The notes beneath the pieces were generated by a model, which searched no databases, had not been told where the DNA came from, and worked only from the letters and a program-made list of their open reading frames with translations. Positions 39,131-49,472 of a stretch of DNA of 64,000 bases are shown one piece after another. Both the position numbers and the translations under genes were made by a program. Source of the DNA: Spisula solida (Eukaryota > Mollusca > Bivalvia > Venerida > Mactridae); contig OX365959.1 of assembly GCA_947247005.1 (NCBI GenBank), positions 39,965,097 to 40,029,096 of the forward strand, given 5' to 3'. The first letter of the stretch is position 1. Each line of letters begins with the position of its first letter.

Positions 39131-39600
39131 ATAATAATAATAATAATAATAATAAAGACTTTATTTATAGAGGGAACATACTTAACATAATTGTCAATCT
39201 GCCGTAAGGCCCTCAACAGTAAAAACATTGAAATAACAGAAATATGACATCAATAAAGACAGGGGTTTACAAATTTATGAACTAGTTTTCTGCCAGGGTT
39301 TACAAACTCGGTGTAGGGAACAAAACAAGACGAGTAGGAAAACTTACTTTCAAACTTTAAGTAATATACAACTACACATTTTTCTTTCATATCTACTCAG
39401 CATCTTATTATAGCTTGTTACAGAGTTCTTCGCACAGTGGGCTTGTTGAGAGAATATTTTACTTCATTATTTTTTGTCTCATCTTCAAACATTTCTGCTT
39501 CAACGTTTTCAAGATAACTACAGATAATGCAATGATAATCGCCGTCTTCTATTAATTCTCTCCAAGATTAGCCAGTCCAATGAGGAGTACACAGTTTCAT
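39131..39600 (-). pseudogene. 3' end of a non-LTR retrotransposon (LINE), 5'-truncated
   Basis: On the minus strand, 39558-39418 encodes the end of a reverse-transcriptase protein with IEDGDYHCIICSYL. This is close to the IEDE-H-C zinc-knuckle-like signature near the C-terminus of many LINE ORF2 proteins. It then runs to a TAA stop. A 3' UTR of about 260 bases follows, with GAGGGCCTTACGGC and AATAAA just before a (TTA)n tail at 39131-39154. The tail on the minus strand and the loss of all upstream coding sequence are typical of incomplete target-primed reverse transcription. Upstream of 39558 the frame is unclear. The clade is not assigned. Confidence 0.62.
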
Positions 39601-40059
39601 AAAAATCTAAAAACCAGTCAGCTTAATCGGAACTAAAATTCATCATTTCCAAAAACTTAACTGAAATATATCGTTAGCAATTGCTAAAGAATTTCACATT
39701 TTGCATCAGGGGTCTATTTCCAATCACTGAAAGGTTGAATGAAAAGTAGGATGTTTTTTATATATAAAAACTTAGACACGGTATGTTTGATAGGCAAGTA
39801 GAATCTTGATAAATATGTCTTCGAGGTTTTGTATAATGTATCACTAATTATTGGAGGTTTCTAAGAACTCTACGAATATACGAGAAACTGTTCCCGTCTG
39901 AAGGAAGTGAAAAACTACATTATTGCAATACAGTAAATTTCTTCATTTATATGCAATGAAATGATTTCGTAAACTTATGAGAAAGAAGGACAAACCAGGG
40001 GGTCCGTTTCTTTGCCAAAAAAATCCTTTTCAATTTGAGTTACGATGACCTTGACCCCA

Positions 40060-41195
40060 CGGGCCCTTCTTCCCATTACAAGTGCCGTCTGCACACACGC
40101 TACATACACAGCAAGTTTCATTGTGATATATCATTCCGAACTTAAATTATCCATCAGAAACAAATTGTTTTCTCCATAGCTTACATACGTAAACATAAGC
40201 AAAGGACCATAACTCTGTCAAAAAATGTTCAAAATAAAAAAAACATGGCCACATGCGCAATAATATACCAGATTTATATAGCGCCCTTTTCATGCGAACG
40301 CACGTTCAAAGGCACTTTACCCATGTTGCAGCCACAAGGGCGCAGGTGCATCCTCTACCAGTGCAGATACAGCATGATCTGACCACAAGGACAGACTGAG
40401 AGAAAGCCCCTGAAGGGAGAGAGAGAGAGACATTAGCTACATGCATGTCCGGCGCTGCAGAGGTGCGCCTAGCTCTTAGCCTGGTTCTTTTAATGTGCCC
40501 GGCGTATCGCACCGATACACAGCTTCCTGGCACGTCCAGATACTTTGCAGACCACACGGCCAGATATAGCGGGAAATATTATAAATATTTCAGAAATGTC
40601 AAGTTCCGATGCCAGGGATTGAACCCACGACCTCTGGATTGACAGCCCAGTGCGTTACCATTGAGCTAAATCCGCTAAATCCGCAATGGCACCTCATGAG
40701 GGTACATCCCTGAAAGTTTCGTCAGAACTCCTGAAGAAATGTAGGAGTTGCACAGAGAAGATTTTTTCTCTATATCCTTTGTAGGTACAATGTAAACAAA
40801 GGGCCATAATCCTGTCAAAAAGGGCCGAAATAAAAAAACACTGACGATATGCGCTGACTGTACTTCTGTGAAGTTTTGACAAAATGTTTGCTTGGTGACA
40901 TCATAGCAATAATTCTTTGAAAGATTCATCAAAATCCCTTAGGAAATGTAGGAGGAGTTGCACACAGAAGAGTTCATATGTAATAAATCAACAAAGGGTC
41001 ATATCTCCTTTAAAACGGTCTAAATAAAAAACCCTGACAATATGCGCTGGGGGACATCATAGCAGTAATTCTGTGAAAGTTTAATCAAATTCCCTTACGG
41101 AATGTAGGAGTAGTTGCACACAGAAGAGTCGGACGAACGGACGGACGGAATGACGCCTACCATTACCAGATCCTCTTCGCCTTCGGTGGGGATAA
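40060..41195 (+). repeat. Composite tandem-unit repeat, rolling-circle-like in layout
   Basis: Three units of about 170-200 bases repeat. Each holds a GGGCCATAA...CTGTC-type stretch, an AATATGCGCTG-type stretch and AAATGTAGGAGGAGTTGCAC before AGAAGAG. The last unit leads into GGACGGACGGAATGACG and CTTCGCCTTCGGTGGGGATAA. I recall this family as widespread in bivalves. A SINE at 40262-40682 splits the first unit. The 5' boundary is approximate. Its class is an inference. Confidence 0.6.
40262..40682 (-). repeat. Full-length tRNA-Asp-like SINE nested in another repeat
   Basis: The minus-strand head reads GCGGATTTAGCTCAATGGTA (A box) and has B box GGTTCAATCCC. A seven-base anticodon loop CTGTCAA would give GUC. 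The acceptor arm does not close, so it is a SINE head rather than a gene. The body runs left through the region with AAAGGCACTTTACCC (plus sense) and ends near an ATATTATT-like tail. CGCAAT appears at both edges as a probable target-site duplication. The surrounding repeat resumes cleanly on either side. Confidence 0.72.
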
Positions 41196-42962
41196 TTAGT
41201 ACAAACACCTGCAACATTCATTGCAAAACACATGATAACATTACTAGTATAAATACATATGTTTTTTTGAAATTAATAATAAACCAGTACGTTTTTTATT
41301 TTAACTGAACTGATTTACGAGTTGAGCACATGTCATGGAAGAAAACATACCATGATTGCCACGACAAAATGTCAGTCATATGGCGAGGACCTACACAATC
41401 AAATAGTTTGTGTTTGTAAAATTTTGGTCTATAATAAACCCTGAAACAATTCGATTTAGCGACCAAAGCTTGTCTGTGTTACCCGGGTGAGTATGTTAAC
41501 TTTACAAAGGCATAACGGACACAAGGAACATACATACAGCATATGACGGATAACAAATCAATTATTAGTACGGGGTCGATCAGTGCCCCCTTTTCTCGTC
41601 ATTAATCGCTATAAAGAAACCAAACACACAGTAACAGGGTATCAGATGAACAACCTTAAAGGGTTAAAGGGAAAACGGTCAAAGCACATAAACCAAAATC
41701 AGTAAAATGTTCGGAAGACTGAAACGTTCTTATTTTATTTGGACACAATCCAGTAAGGTGCTCATTAATTGTACTGTAATTTTTCAAATTACCCATGTTT
41801 GACGTTCACTTTTGACCTATCCATGTTTTACGTTCAATATTCAATATTAAGTATGAAGGACAAAGGCAGAAAAATGCAAAATAGCAATCTCATGAAAGTA
41901 TCTCCCCAGTCTACGCGACGCTACGATCATGTACGATGCGATCTAGGAGGATATGACGACGACGCTCAATAAATCGTCTTCTAGCAAAAATTGACGTCTT
42001 GGAAGACCGCGTGTACTTTTGTCAGATTAGCAGACAAGAAGATTTATGGGAACTGACGCTCTTGGACTGTTTTTGGAGCTTCACAATGGATGAATGGTAG
42101 CATTTTGTGGAATGCGAAAAAAACGTGCGATAATGGTTTAAAAATTACAGACTTTTTTATCTTTTATGTACATCACTTTTTCCCTTAATTTGCATATCAA
42201 TATTTCAAATATAAAAATACTTTAGTCATTTATGGGTATTGATGCTCTATATTGGATCAAAGTTATAGCATTTCATTGAATCATGAATGTGAAAAGTCCC
42301 AGCGCCATGATTTTTGAAAACTACATACGCATGATACGATTTTGGTATTAATGGAAACAATTTGATCTCTTAATATAAGACTCGTATTTTAATACAACAT
42401 GTGAATTTTTCACTAAGACCAAACTTTTCTTTCGTTTATCGAACCTGTTATTGAACCTGACGTGACTAACCTTAAGTGATCTATAGTCCAGTTAGGATAT
42501 TGTGACAGTGACGTTGCAGTTTATGTGTACGCAAAAAATCACAACCATTGTCTAAACAGGTAGAGCTAAGTTTAGTGTGTTAGTTTAGCATTTGAAATTA
42601 TAGCTGTTTGTACAGTATAAGCCTTTATAATTGGTTTTACACCTCTATAGTGGACTCGACCACTGCGTCACTGGATTTTTATCCTGACTGGACTATAACT
42701 TAATTTGATTGAAGACATCTAGACACGTGTTTATGAACACTTTAGTGGCTTTAACCACCGCTTTGTTATTTTGAGGACCTTTTTGATCTATTCATTTTGA
42801 CATGGTAGTTTCAACTAATAAGTTGTCTGACTAAGTCAATATAGAAAATCTAACATACGTCAGTGAAGATATGTTGCGTCAATGATATTAGGATATATAA
42901 ATCAACATAAACAGGATAAGAACAGTATGTGGATATTCTCTTTACTAATATAACAAGTCATG
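41196..42962. other. Intergenic DNA, nothing identified
   Basis: No gene, tandem array or inverted end was recognised between the composite repeat and the MITE nest. Confidence 0.45.
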
Positions 42963-43145
42963 TACAGTACAACCTCTCCAGAGTGGCACTCTATAGAGTA
43001 ACAACCTCTCGAAAACAACAGTTCCAAAATTTCCCTAAGCTGATGCTATTTTCTCTAAGTTCAGCCTCGGTAGAGCAACAACCTCTATAAAGCAGCCAAT
43101 ATTTGCAGCTCCCAATTGATGTTGCTCTTCAGAGGTTGTACTGTA
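42963..43145. mobile_element. MITE of the ACAACCTCTGTAGAGCAAC family, copy 2
   Basis: It begins TACAGTACAACCTCTCCAGA and ends CAGAGGTTGTACTGTA. Interior CCCTAAGCTGATGCTATTTT matches the copy at 25651. TA lies at both ends, as expected for a TA-targeting transposase. Confidence 0.82.
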
Positions 43146-43310
43146 TAACTATGTAGATCGTCTAATTAAAATTAGTCTACAAAACGTCAGTTCTTTTAGT
43201 CATTATTAGGCTCTGTGGTACAATGGTGATCAAAGCGTCCGCTTCAGTTGTTGGTGGTTGTTGGGTCACTATGGTGACCCCTTGCTACGACGTCATATCG
43301 AAGTTGTTTA
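43143..43310 (+). repeat. Duplicated segment, copy 1 (contains a tRNA-like A box)
   Basis: Sequence from TAACTATGTAGATCGTC through AAACGTCAGTTCTTTTAGTC and on to GGCTCTGTGGTACAATGGTG matches 43723-44040. TGGTACAATGG fits a Pol III A box, and CGTCCGCTT follows where an anticodon arm would be. The B box is missing, so it is at most a decayed SINE. Confidence 0.65.
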
Positions 43311-43377
43311 GAAAAGATCGTGAACAACTATGTATCAAATATACGTAGAGAAAGCAGCTATCATACAGCAGAGCACA

Positions 43378-43629
43378 GGACCCGATCTCCTGAAGCATCT
43401 CAAGTCGAAATCTCAACTCAAATTGAGATTTTGCTAAAACCAGGGTCGGAATTAGTGATAAATCTGAAGTTTCAGCTCTTAAACTTTAACTGTAGTAAAC
43501 TCAGAATAACATTTCTGTTTAGTGCTGCTAATTTTGAAACCAGCCTCGCATGGAAATTAACATAAAAACACATACTAATATTTGAGATGAGATCTTTCTC
43601 AAATTGAGATGCTTAGGGAGATCGGGGCC
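43378..43629 (-). mobile_element. MITE, GGCCCCGATCTCC family, copy 2
   Basis: Ends GGACCCGATCTCCTGAAGC and GCTTAGGGAGATCGGGGCC form inverted repeats. The interior matches copy 1 when read on the opposite strand (CTCAGAATAACATT against ATTATTCTGAG). It is non-coding. Confidence 0.83.
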
Positions 43630-43722
43630 AGAACCCGAAATAGCACAGACAACAATGTCCAAAACACAACTGAATGAGAAACTAGGCTTATTCGAGTCAC
43701 TGATATCAATGATCATGTATAC

Positions 43723-44040
43723 ATAATTATGTATCGTCTTATTGAAATTAGTCAACGAAAACGTCAGTTCTGTTGATCATTATAAGGCTCTGTGTTACAA
43801 TAGGCCTTTTCAACTGGGCTGTTTCGTGGAGCAGGTTACATTCTGGTTCCCGTTCTAATTTTACAGTTGTATTACTGTAGTAGTGCTGTAATTGTGGGGA
43901 CGGGAACCAGGTTATAACTTGCTTCACGAAACAACCCAGTCGAAAAGGCCTATTTGTCCAGGCGCTTATTTGCCGCTTGAATAGTATTTGGTGGTTGTTA
44001 CGTCACCATGATGATCGGTGGCTGCGACATACCCCACTTG
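43723..44040 (+). repeat. Duplicated segment, copy 2, interrupted by a foldback element
   Basis: TAATTATGTATCGTCTTATT, AAACGTCAGTTCTGTTGATC and GGCTCTGTGTTACAATA match copy 1. The match resumes after 43951 with GTCCAGGCGC and TGGTGGTTGTTACGTCAC. Only this copy contains the insert at 43801-43951. Confidence 0.7.
43801..43951. mobile_element. 151-bp foldback element with about 70-bp arms
   Basis: TAGGCCTTTTCAACTGGGCT at the left is matched, inverted, by AGTCGAAAAGGCCTA at the right. Pairing continues inward through GTTTCGTG, GCAGGTTA and CTGGTTCCCGT, so nearly the whole element is one hairpin. It lies within a duplicated segment whose other copy lacks it, which confirms it as an insertion. Confidence 0.88.
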
Positions 44041-44080
44041 TTTCAAGCTTTATACGCTTGTCTAACAATCATATGACATT

Positions 44081-44397
44081 ATGTACAGAAACCTACTCAA
44101 CATAACCAATTCCATCTGTATCATCCAACAAATCAAACAGAGACGTTTTCGATGGCTAGGACATGTCTTCAGAATACCAGTATCAAACAACACGAAAATA
44201 GCTCTTCGATGGACACCTCAGGGTAAGAGACCAAGAGGAAGACCAAAGACCACCTGGCGCCGAACAGTTGAAACAGAACTGAGAGAATTGGGACTAACCT
44301 GGGGTGAGACAGAAGCCAAAGCTAAGGACAGAGCTGGATGGAGAAATACTGTGGCGACCTTACGATCCGGCACGGATCCAGGAGATTAAGTAAGTAA
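44081..44397 (+). pseudogene. LINE reverse-transcriptase C-terminus, 5'-truncated, frame intact
   Basis: An open frame of 102 codons includes RRFRWLGHV, then RWTPQGKRPRGRPKTTWRR, then LRELGLTWGE and KDRAGWRN. This is the well-known C-terminal tail of a non-LTR retrotransposon endonuclease/reverse-transcriptase. The RT and endonuclease domains are absent, so the piece is a 5'-truncated insertion. The TAA stop is embedded in a TAAGTAAGTAA tail, with almost no 3' UTR. There is no internal stop, which suggests it is fairly young. The first 15 or so residues may come from flanking sequence. Confidence 0.88.
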
Positions 44398-44573
44398 TAT
44401 GCACAGTCTGGATGGTTGTTTAGATAGGACATACGACACTGATACCTAGGTCGTTTGTTTGGCGCACATGGTGTAAGGGTATTGGCTCAATGTAAGGCTA
44501 ATGCTATACGGGTCTTTGTTATATAATTATGTAATCTCCTTTCTTTGGGAACAGCGTATAAAATGGCAGTACC

Positions 44574-44811
44574 GGGCCCCGATCTCCCGAAGCATCTCAA
44601 TCTGAGCTGAGATAAATCTCAAATACTGTCATGTCTCTTTCAGATAATTTCCATGGGAGACAAGACTCTGAAGATACATTGTTATGAGTTTATTACAGTA
44701 AATATTTTGAGCATAAAACGTAAGAATGATCTCATATTTATAGTCTTGACTTGAGCAAAATCTCAATTTGAGTTGAGATTTCTACTTGAGATGCTTCGGG
44801 AGATTGGGGCC
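44574..44811 (+). mobile_element. MITE, GGCCCCGATCTCC family, copy 3
   Basis: It starts GGGCCCCGATCTCCCGAAGC and ends GCTTCGGGAGATTGGGGCC. It lies in the same orientation as copy 1. SINE-like sequence flanks its right edge. Confidence 0.85.
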
Positions 44812-44870
44812 AGGACTGGTTGGTCAAGTGTCAGGATAATTCGGCTGCATGGGCAGTTTCCATATGACTG
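44812..44870 (+). repeat. SINE central-domain fragment
   Basis: GTCAAGTGTCAGGATAAT followed by CGGCTGCATGGGC resembles the central block of the SINE near 48350. It directly follows a MITE, which may have inserted into the SINE and separated it from its head. Confidence 0.4.
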
Positions 44871-45204
44871 AAATAAATATACTGTTGATTTGACTTCAAA
44901 TATAAAGCCAAACATTGATCTTATTTAATGCATGATTTGATATCATTCTGACGTCATCATGTTCATTAACGGCACGCTACCATTTGTACCTGTTGACTGA
45001 TCAAATGCTATACTTAATTGAAATCAAAGGTGTTAAACTAATCACCTATCAAGAATATTTGACGTAGCACGGTGTCGCAAATTGGAATTAATCGAGCAGT
45101 TCCGCTTTCATGTGAATGTAGAGACGATTAGTTATATGAGAACCGGATCAACACACAGTAAGACCTCGAGTATACAGTGCAGGCCTACTCATTAGTATCG
45201 ATTC

Positions 45205-45712
45205 CAAAAAAGTTGAATATTCCCTGAATAGCAAACTAAATGTATATTGGCTATTGGTTTGTGACACGTTTTCTCATTGGCTGGCCGCTTAGACAATTTG
45301 AATATATCCTAAACTGTAAACTCAATGTCTATTGGCTAATCGTTTGTAAAACGATTTTTCATTGGCTGGCCGTCTAGACAATTTGAATATACACTGAACT
45401 GTAAACTCAATGTCTATTGGTCAATCGTTTGTAAAACGTTTTCTCATTGGCTGGCGGCTTAGACAATTTGAATATATACTGAACTGTAAACTCAATGTAT
45501 ATTGGTCAATCGTTTGTAAAAGTTTTCCCATTGGCTGGCGGCTTAGACAATTTGAATATATCCTGAACTGTAAACTCAATGTCTATTGGTCAATCGTTTG
45601 TAAAACGTTTTCTCATTGGCTGGCGGCTTAGACAATTTGAATATACACTGAACTGTAAACTCAATGTATATTGGTCAATCGTTTGTAAAACGTTTTCTCA
45701 TTGGATGGCCAT
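45205..45712. repeat. 85-bp satellite, about six units
   Basis: ATTGGCTGGC occurs at 45276, 45361, 45446, 45530 and 45615, with a variant ATTGGATGGC at 45700. Each unit also contains GACAATTTGAATATA, AACTGTAAACTCAATGT and ATTGGTCAATCGTTTGTAAA. The first unit is more diverged. Open frames across it repeat themselves and are not genes. Confidence 0.95.
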
Positions 45713-47079
45713 AGCAAAAAATACTAACAACCGCTCACGTCAACGTCATCATATTTTTTATAAACATTTTAAAATATAATACGATATTTTTTTTTAAATA
45801 ATAAATTTTGCGGTCAACCGTCTGAATTTAAAATACAAATGTATTCGAAACGGTTGGGGAGCTAGCTGAACGTATAATACGATCTAACATAATTCGCTTA
45901 ACTGAACATATCAAACTTCAAGGAAACATCAATTTCATAACTAGTTTGAGCGAGAATACTCAACGACGTATATGCAGCGTTCTGTAACAATGCACAATGC
46001 ATTGCAAGCCTTATTGTAGTCGGGTTCTTAATTAGTATACATGTTGTCATAGCCCCTTAAATACTTTGTTGGTGGCATTCAGACTTGATTGTCTGGCGCA
46101 GTACACATTCAGTTTTTGCCCATTATCGAAACAAACGCACCGTGGTAGAAAAATTATGAAAAACGTCATTCAACTCGCGTCCGCCCCATGCACGTATTGT
46201 GGAAGCGAACGATGCACCTGCCCCTTGTGAAAACAAAAACCGCATATTTCACGGTATTAAATATTATAAAATAAAAATATCAATACTGGAAACACAAGTA
46301 ATATTCGTAGGGGACTTAAATTTCGTTGATTTTGCGAAATACGTTACAACGAAATGTTAACTGCACGAGTAAATAACCCTTGGAATTCTTCAAGTTTATT
46401 GACGTGACAATGGGGTTTGTTTTTTTTGTTTAAACATCGGGAAATTTTGAAACTACGAAATTGTTCTTTTTAGCGAAATTCACGAATCTGAATGCCCGCA
46501 AAGCCGCGAATGGTACTGAATTTTACAGTAACTTTTGTACATGAATTTAGAAAACTGACCAGTCTGGTCAATAATTTAGATATCAAACTGCCTACTTATT
46601 GTACCGAAGCGTTCATGCGTTTATTTAGTATATGACTCGTGGCGGAATATTGATGGAAATCGTCCAAGATAGAAATCTAGATTTTATAGTTGAAAATGTT
46701 GAAAATGTCCCCTGGTCATCTGTCCGGTGACTTATTGGAATTATAATTATTTCCCCACTTTTAATAATATACATGTAGGCAGGCCGACTGAAGCAATACT
46801 GAACGAACTCGAGTATTTTCATGAATTATTTTACCTTGTTGTAGCAGCCAGTTCACTCATGTCAAGGCCAATGTGACAAATTATGTCAAAATATCAACAT
46901 TAAAATGTCATATTGAAAATTCATTATAATAAATTACAATTTTGTGTAACAATACAGCGACAAAATAATAAACAACATATGTATAAAAGGCGAAGAACAT
47001 TATGTTACGTAGGCCCTTATCTTTTTCAGTAATAAGAAATCAGAGAATTGGTCATAATATTTACGGAATTCGTGAAAGT
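45713..47079. other. Intergenic DNA with one probable MITE
   Basis: Only the diverged element at 46290-46530 was recognised. Confidence 0.45.
46290..46530. mobile_element. Probable diverged TACNGTAAAA-family MITE
   Basis: The right end TGAATTTTACAGTA is clear, and AAATTTCGTTGATTTTGCGA near the left resembles the interior of the other copies. The left terminus could not be fixed. Confidence 0.5.
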
Positions 47080-47310
47080 AGGGTCTACCAATAAATGGAC
47101 CAAGCCCATTTCCTTAATAAAACTTGTAAAAGTGTGTTTTTAACTGAGATATTAAGGAAATGTCTCTGATTTTAAGGACCCCCTATTGTTTAATTCTTCC
47201 TGGCAGCAGTTTGCTTATTAAATATAACACTTTATATATAATTCATTCACACCCATCGTACATTAGATGTACGACTATTAGTCCGTGCTGTAAGTCAGTA
47301 CCAGGCCCTC
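47080..47310 (+). repeat. Segmental duplication, copy 1
   Basis: Ordered blocks GGTCTACCAATAAATGGACC, AAAGTGTGTTTTTAA, TTTTAAGGACCCCCT and TACATTAGATGTACG recur in diverged form at 47608-47790. Confidence 0.6.
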
Positions 47311-47607
47311 TATACGAAGGGTTCTCAAGATGTTGTGATCTAAAAATACAAAGATGGGAATGATGTATCAAATCTCACAATATCTCGCGAAATCTCGTTT
47401 GTTCTCAATGCATTGTCTCAGTCTCCTATTTTAATGAACACAGACAAAAACTAATACTTTTATGCAATAGATATATTATTCAGCTTTACAATGATACCTC
47501 ATTTGTTGACATAAGTCAAGGAATTAAATAATAGACCTCAAAAAGCCATACCTACTCTCATTTGTGTTTAAGTCTTTGGCTGTATAGGTTTCTTAGTCAT
47601 GCAAGAA

Positions 47608-47790
47608 GAGTCTACCACTAAATGGACCTATCCAAACTTTAAGAAAGTGTGTATTTTAAGGACTTCCTGTGGTTTTATTCTTTCTGACAGCATAAATGTA
47701 AAGTGTAATGGTGATTTACGTACATCCATACCCAACTACATTAAATGTACGGCCAGTTGGTCCGTATTATGTACATAATATTATGGAGTT
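47608..47790 (+). repeat. Segmental duplication, copy 2
   Basis: GAGTCTACCACTAAATGGAC, AAAGTGTGTATTTTAAGGAC and CTACATTAAATGTACGGCC follow the same order as in copy 1, with several deletions. Confidence 0.6.
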
Positions 47791-48119
47791 CGCCAGATGT
47801 TGTACGCTATGGTTTGTAACTTATTCATGCATGGTGGACAGCAATTTGTGGACGTAACAAGTTTTCCTGGAATTAAGTATTTAAAACTGATCTAGCTTGC
47901 ACGCCAAAAGCAAGATAGAGTTGTCCATCATGAATAACTGACACAGAACTGAACATTTCAACTAGTAAATAGCCGTACAGGTCTTTCACTAGGCGTACGA
48001 GCTGCATAAATGACAGAAATGTATAACAATTATGATGATACTGTCATGATTACCTCCGGTCTCCTGTAGCATTTGAAAACCAATATATCACATATTATTT
48101 TTTCTGAACTGTGCATTGT

Positions 48120-48410
48120 TTATAACGTTTATTGTGTCCTGTCTCTGGAAAACGGAAGGTTGTGGTTCGACTCCAGACCAAGATATACCGCCCTCAGTGA
48201 CCAAGTGGTTAGAGCTTTCAAGGAACGGAAGGTAGCAGGTTCGATCCCAGGCAGCATTATCAAGAGTAGAGATGATGCTGGTATATCGTCCTTGCTTGGT
48301 GCCCGGCATATGAGGATATCTCCAAATGACTACTGGTCGGCCCGGTGTCAGGATTCTGTGACTGGTGTATTCTTACCCTCATTATAACTGACCAGTGGGA
48401 CTTATATTTT
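48120..48410 (+). repeat. SINE with two tandem tRNA-like 3' halves
   Basis: Two B boxes are present: GGTTCGACTCC near 48165 and GGTTCGATCCC near 48239. Each is preceded by a similar stretch (GGAAAACGGAAGG and GGAACGGAAGG). An A-box-like TGACCAAGTGGTTA lies between them. Downstream come CTTGCTTGGTGCC, then CTGGTCGGCCCGGTGTCAGG, then GACCAGTGGGAC and an AT-rich (TTA)-like tail to about 48450. The CAG/TGTCAGGAT block recurs at 44815 and 49075, so it is a shared SINE domain. The doubled head suggests a dimeric tRNA SINE or a fusion of two copies. Confidence 0.65.
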
Positions 48411-49034
48411 TATTATTATCATTATAATAATTATTATTATTATATCAATGATTTAATAACAATTAACAATTATAATGAAGTTGGATGAAATGTTCACAAT
48501 GTTTAGATACGTAATTACGTATTCGGGCTGGGGGAAATATGAAATGAACGTGCGATAAAAACGAAAACTATCAAGTTGTAAAAATTCAAACTACAGAAAT
48601 TATGAAGCCAACGTGCAGTAGATATGAATAGCAGAAAATGAAATTAAGATGCTTGCAAAACACTATATTTCATATAAACAGACGTTACCGGATAAAAAGA
48701 TGTATGAAAACATGAAATTATCCCTTTGTCATTGAATTAGGTAATATTGTGATCCGTTGTATGAACTATCAAGGTTTTATTTGTTTTATTTCACGATATC
48801 ATTTGTTTATAATTAGAACAAATGAGAAATTAAGATATCAGCTTATTAACCCGTATAATATTCACATAATGTAAAGACTCTTTCACTTTCTAAAGGCTTA
48901 GGGTCTCTTATTCTTGAGCTAACTTGTAGATCTGAATTACGAAAGTTTGTGTATTGGAATTATAGTTGATTCATTCTCTTTTATCTATAATTATATTGGA
49001 AGTTGAATAAGGTGTTAAATGATTCATGCTTCTG

Positions 49035-49105
49035 CGCCAGGTCGTCTGGGCAGTTCCTAGACTATTAGCTTAGTGTCAGGATAATGTGACATTTTCGTAT
49101 CCAAA
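49035..49105 (+). repeat. SINE central-domain fragment
   Basis: GCTTAGTGTCAGGATAATGT matches the block seen near 44820 and 48350. No tRNA-like head is visible upstream. Confidence 0.4.
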
Positions 49106-49141
49106 TAAATTATTTGTACTGAATTACTGTTGTTTGGGTTT

Positions 49142-49262
49142 TTGAACGAGATAATGTCATTATTTCGTCTTTGGTATGACACAGCAAAAGAGTGAACCAT
49201 GGTCTCACGTGACATCCAGCATCCAAAGCGGACACTCTACCACTACGCTATCAATGCGTTAA
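49142..49262 (-). repeat. tRNA-derived SINE (family A, old fragment)
   Basis: The segment with TTTCGTCTTTGGTATGACAC followed by AAAGCGGACACTCTACCAC aligns to the copies near 1700 and 22800. The B-box region is largely lost. Only the head and the adjacent body remain. Confidence 0.6.
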
Positions 49263-49311
49263 GTCATCAGCGTTCAGTATTTCTTCATTTTGACCGGTGC
49301 CCCTTTTATGT

Positions 49312-49385
49312 AGATCTAGTGATTTTGTAAACGGTGTCTTTCGTGCTTGCTGTTTCTGTTGCTGCCCTCCCTGTCCGATTTTTGA
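49312..49385 (-). repeat. Dispersed repeat (GGCAGCACTCAAC family), diverged
   Basis: The minus strand begins TCGGACAGGGAGGGCAGCAA and continues into AGAAACAGCAAGCACG, matching the family core. Confidence 0.5.
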
Positions 49386-49472
49386 TTATCTTTTTCCTAC
49401 TGCATGTATTTGTTTTAAAAATGTACATTGATTGTAAAGTGTGCGCTTCAAAGATTATGGTATTTATTTGGA

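Noticed and set aside
40609..40682. Genuine tRNA-Asp gene on the minus strand
   Set aside because: The anticodon loop is plausible but the acceptor stem does not close, and the sequence is the head of a longer SINE with target duplication.
45410..45779. Two overlapping frames with repeated peptide YWSIVCKTF
   Set aside because: They are produced by the 85-bp satellite shifting frame every unit; not a gene.
48405..48455. Independent TTA microsatellite
   Set aside because: It directly follows a SINE body and is better read as that element's tail.
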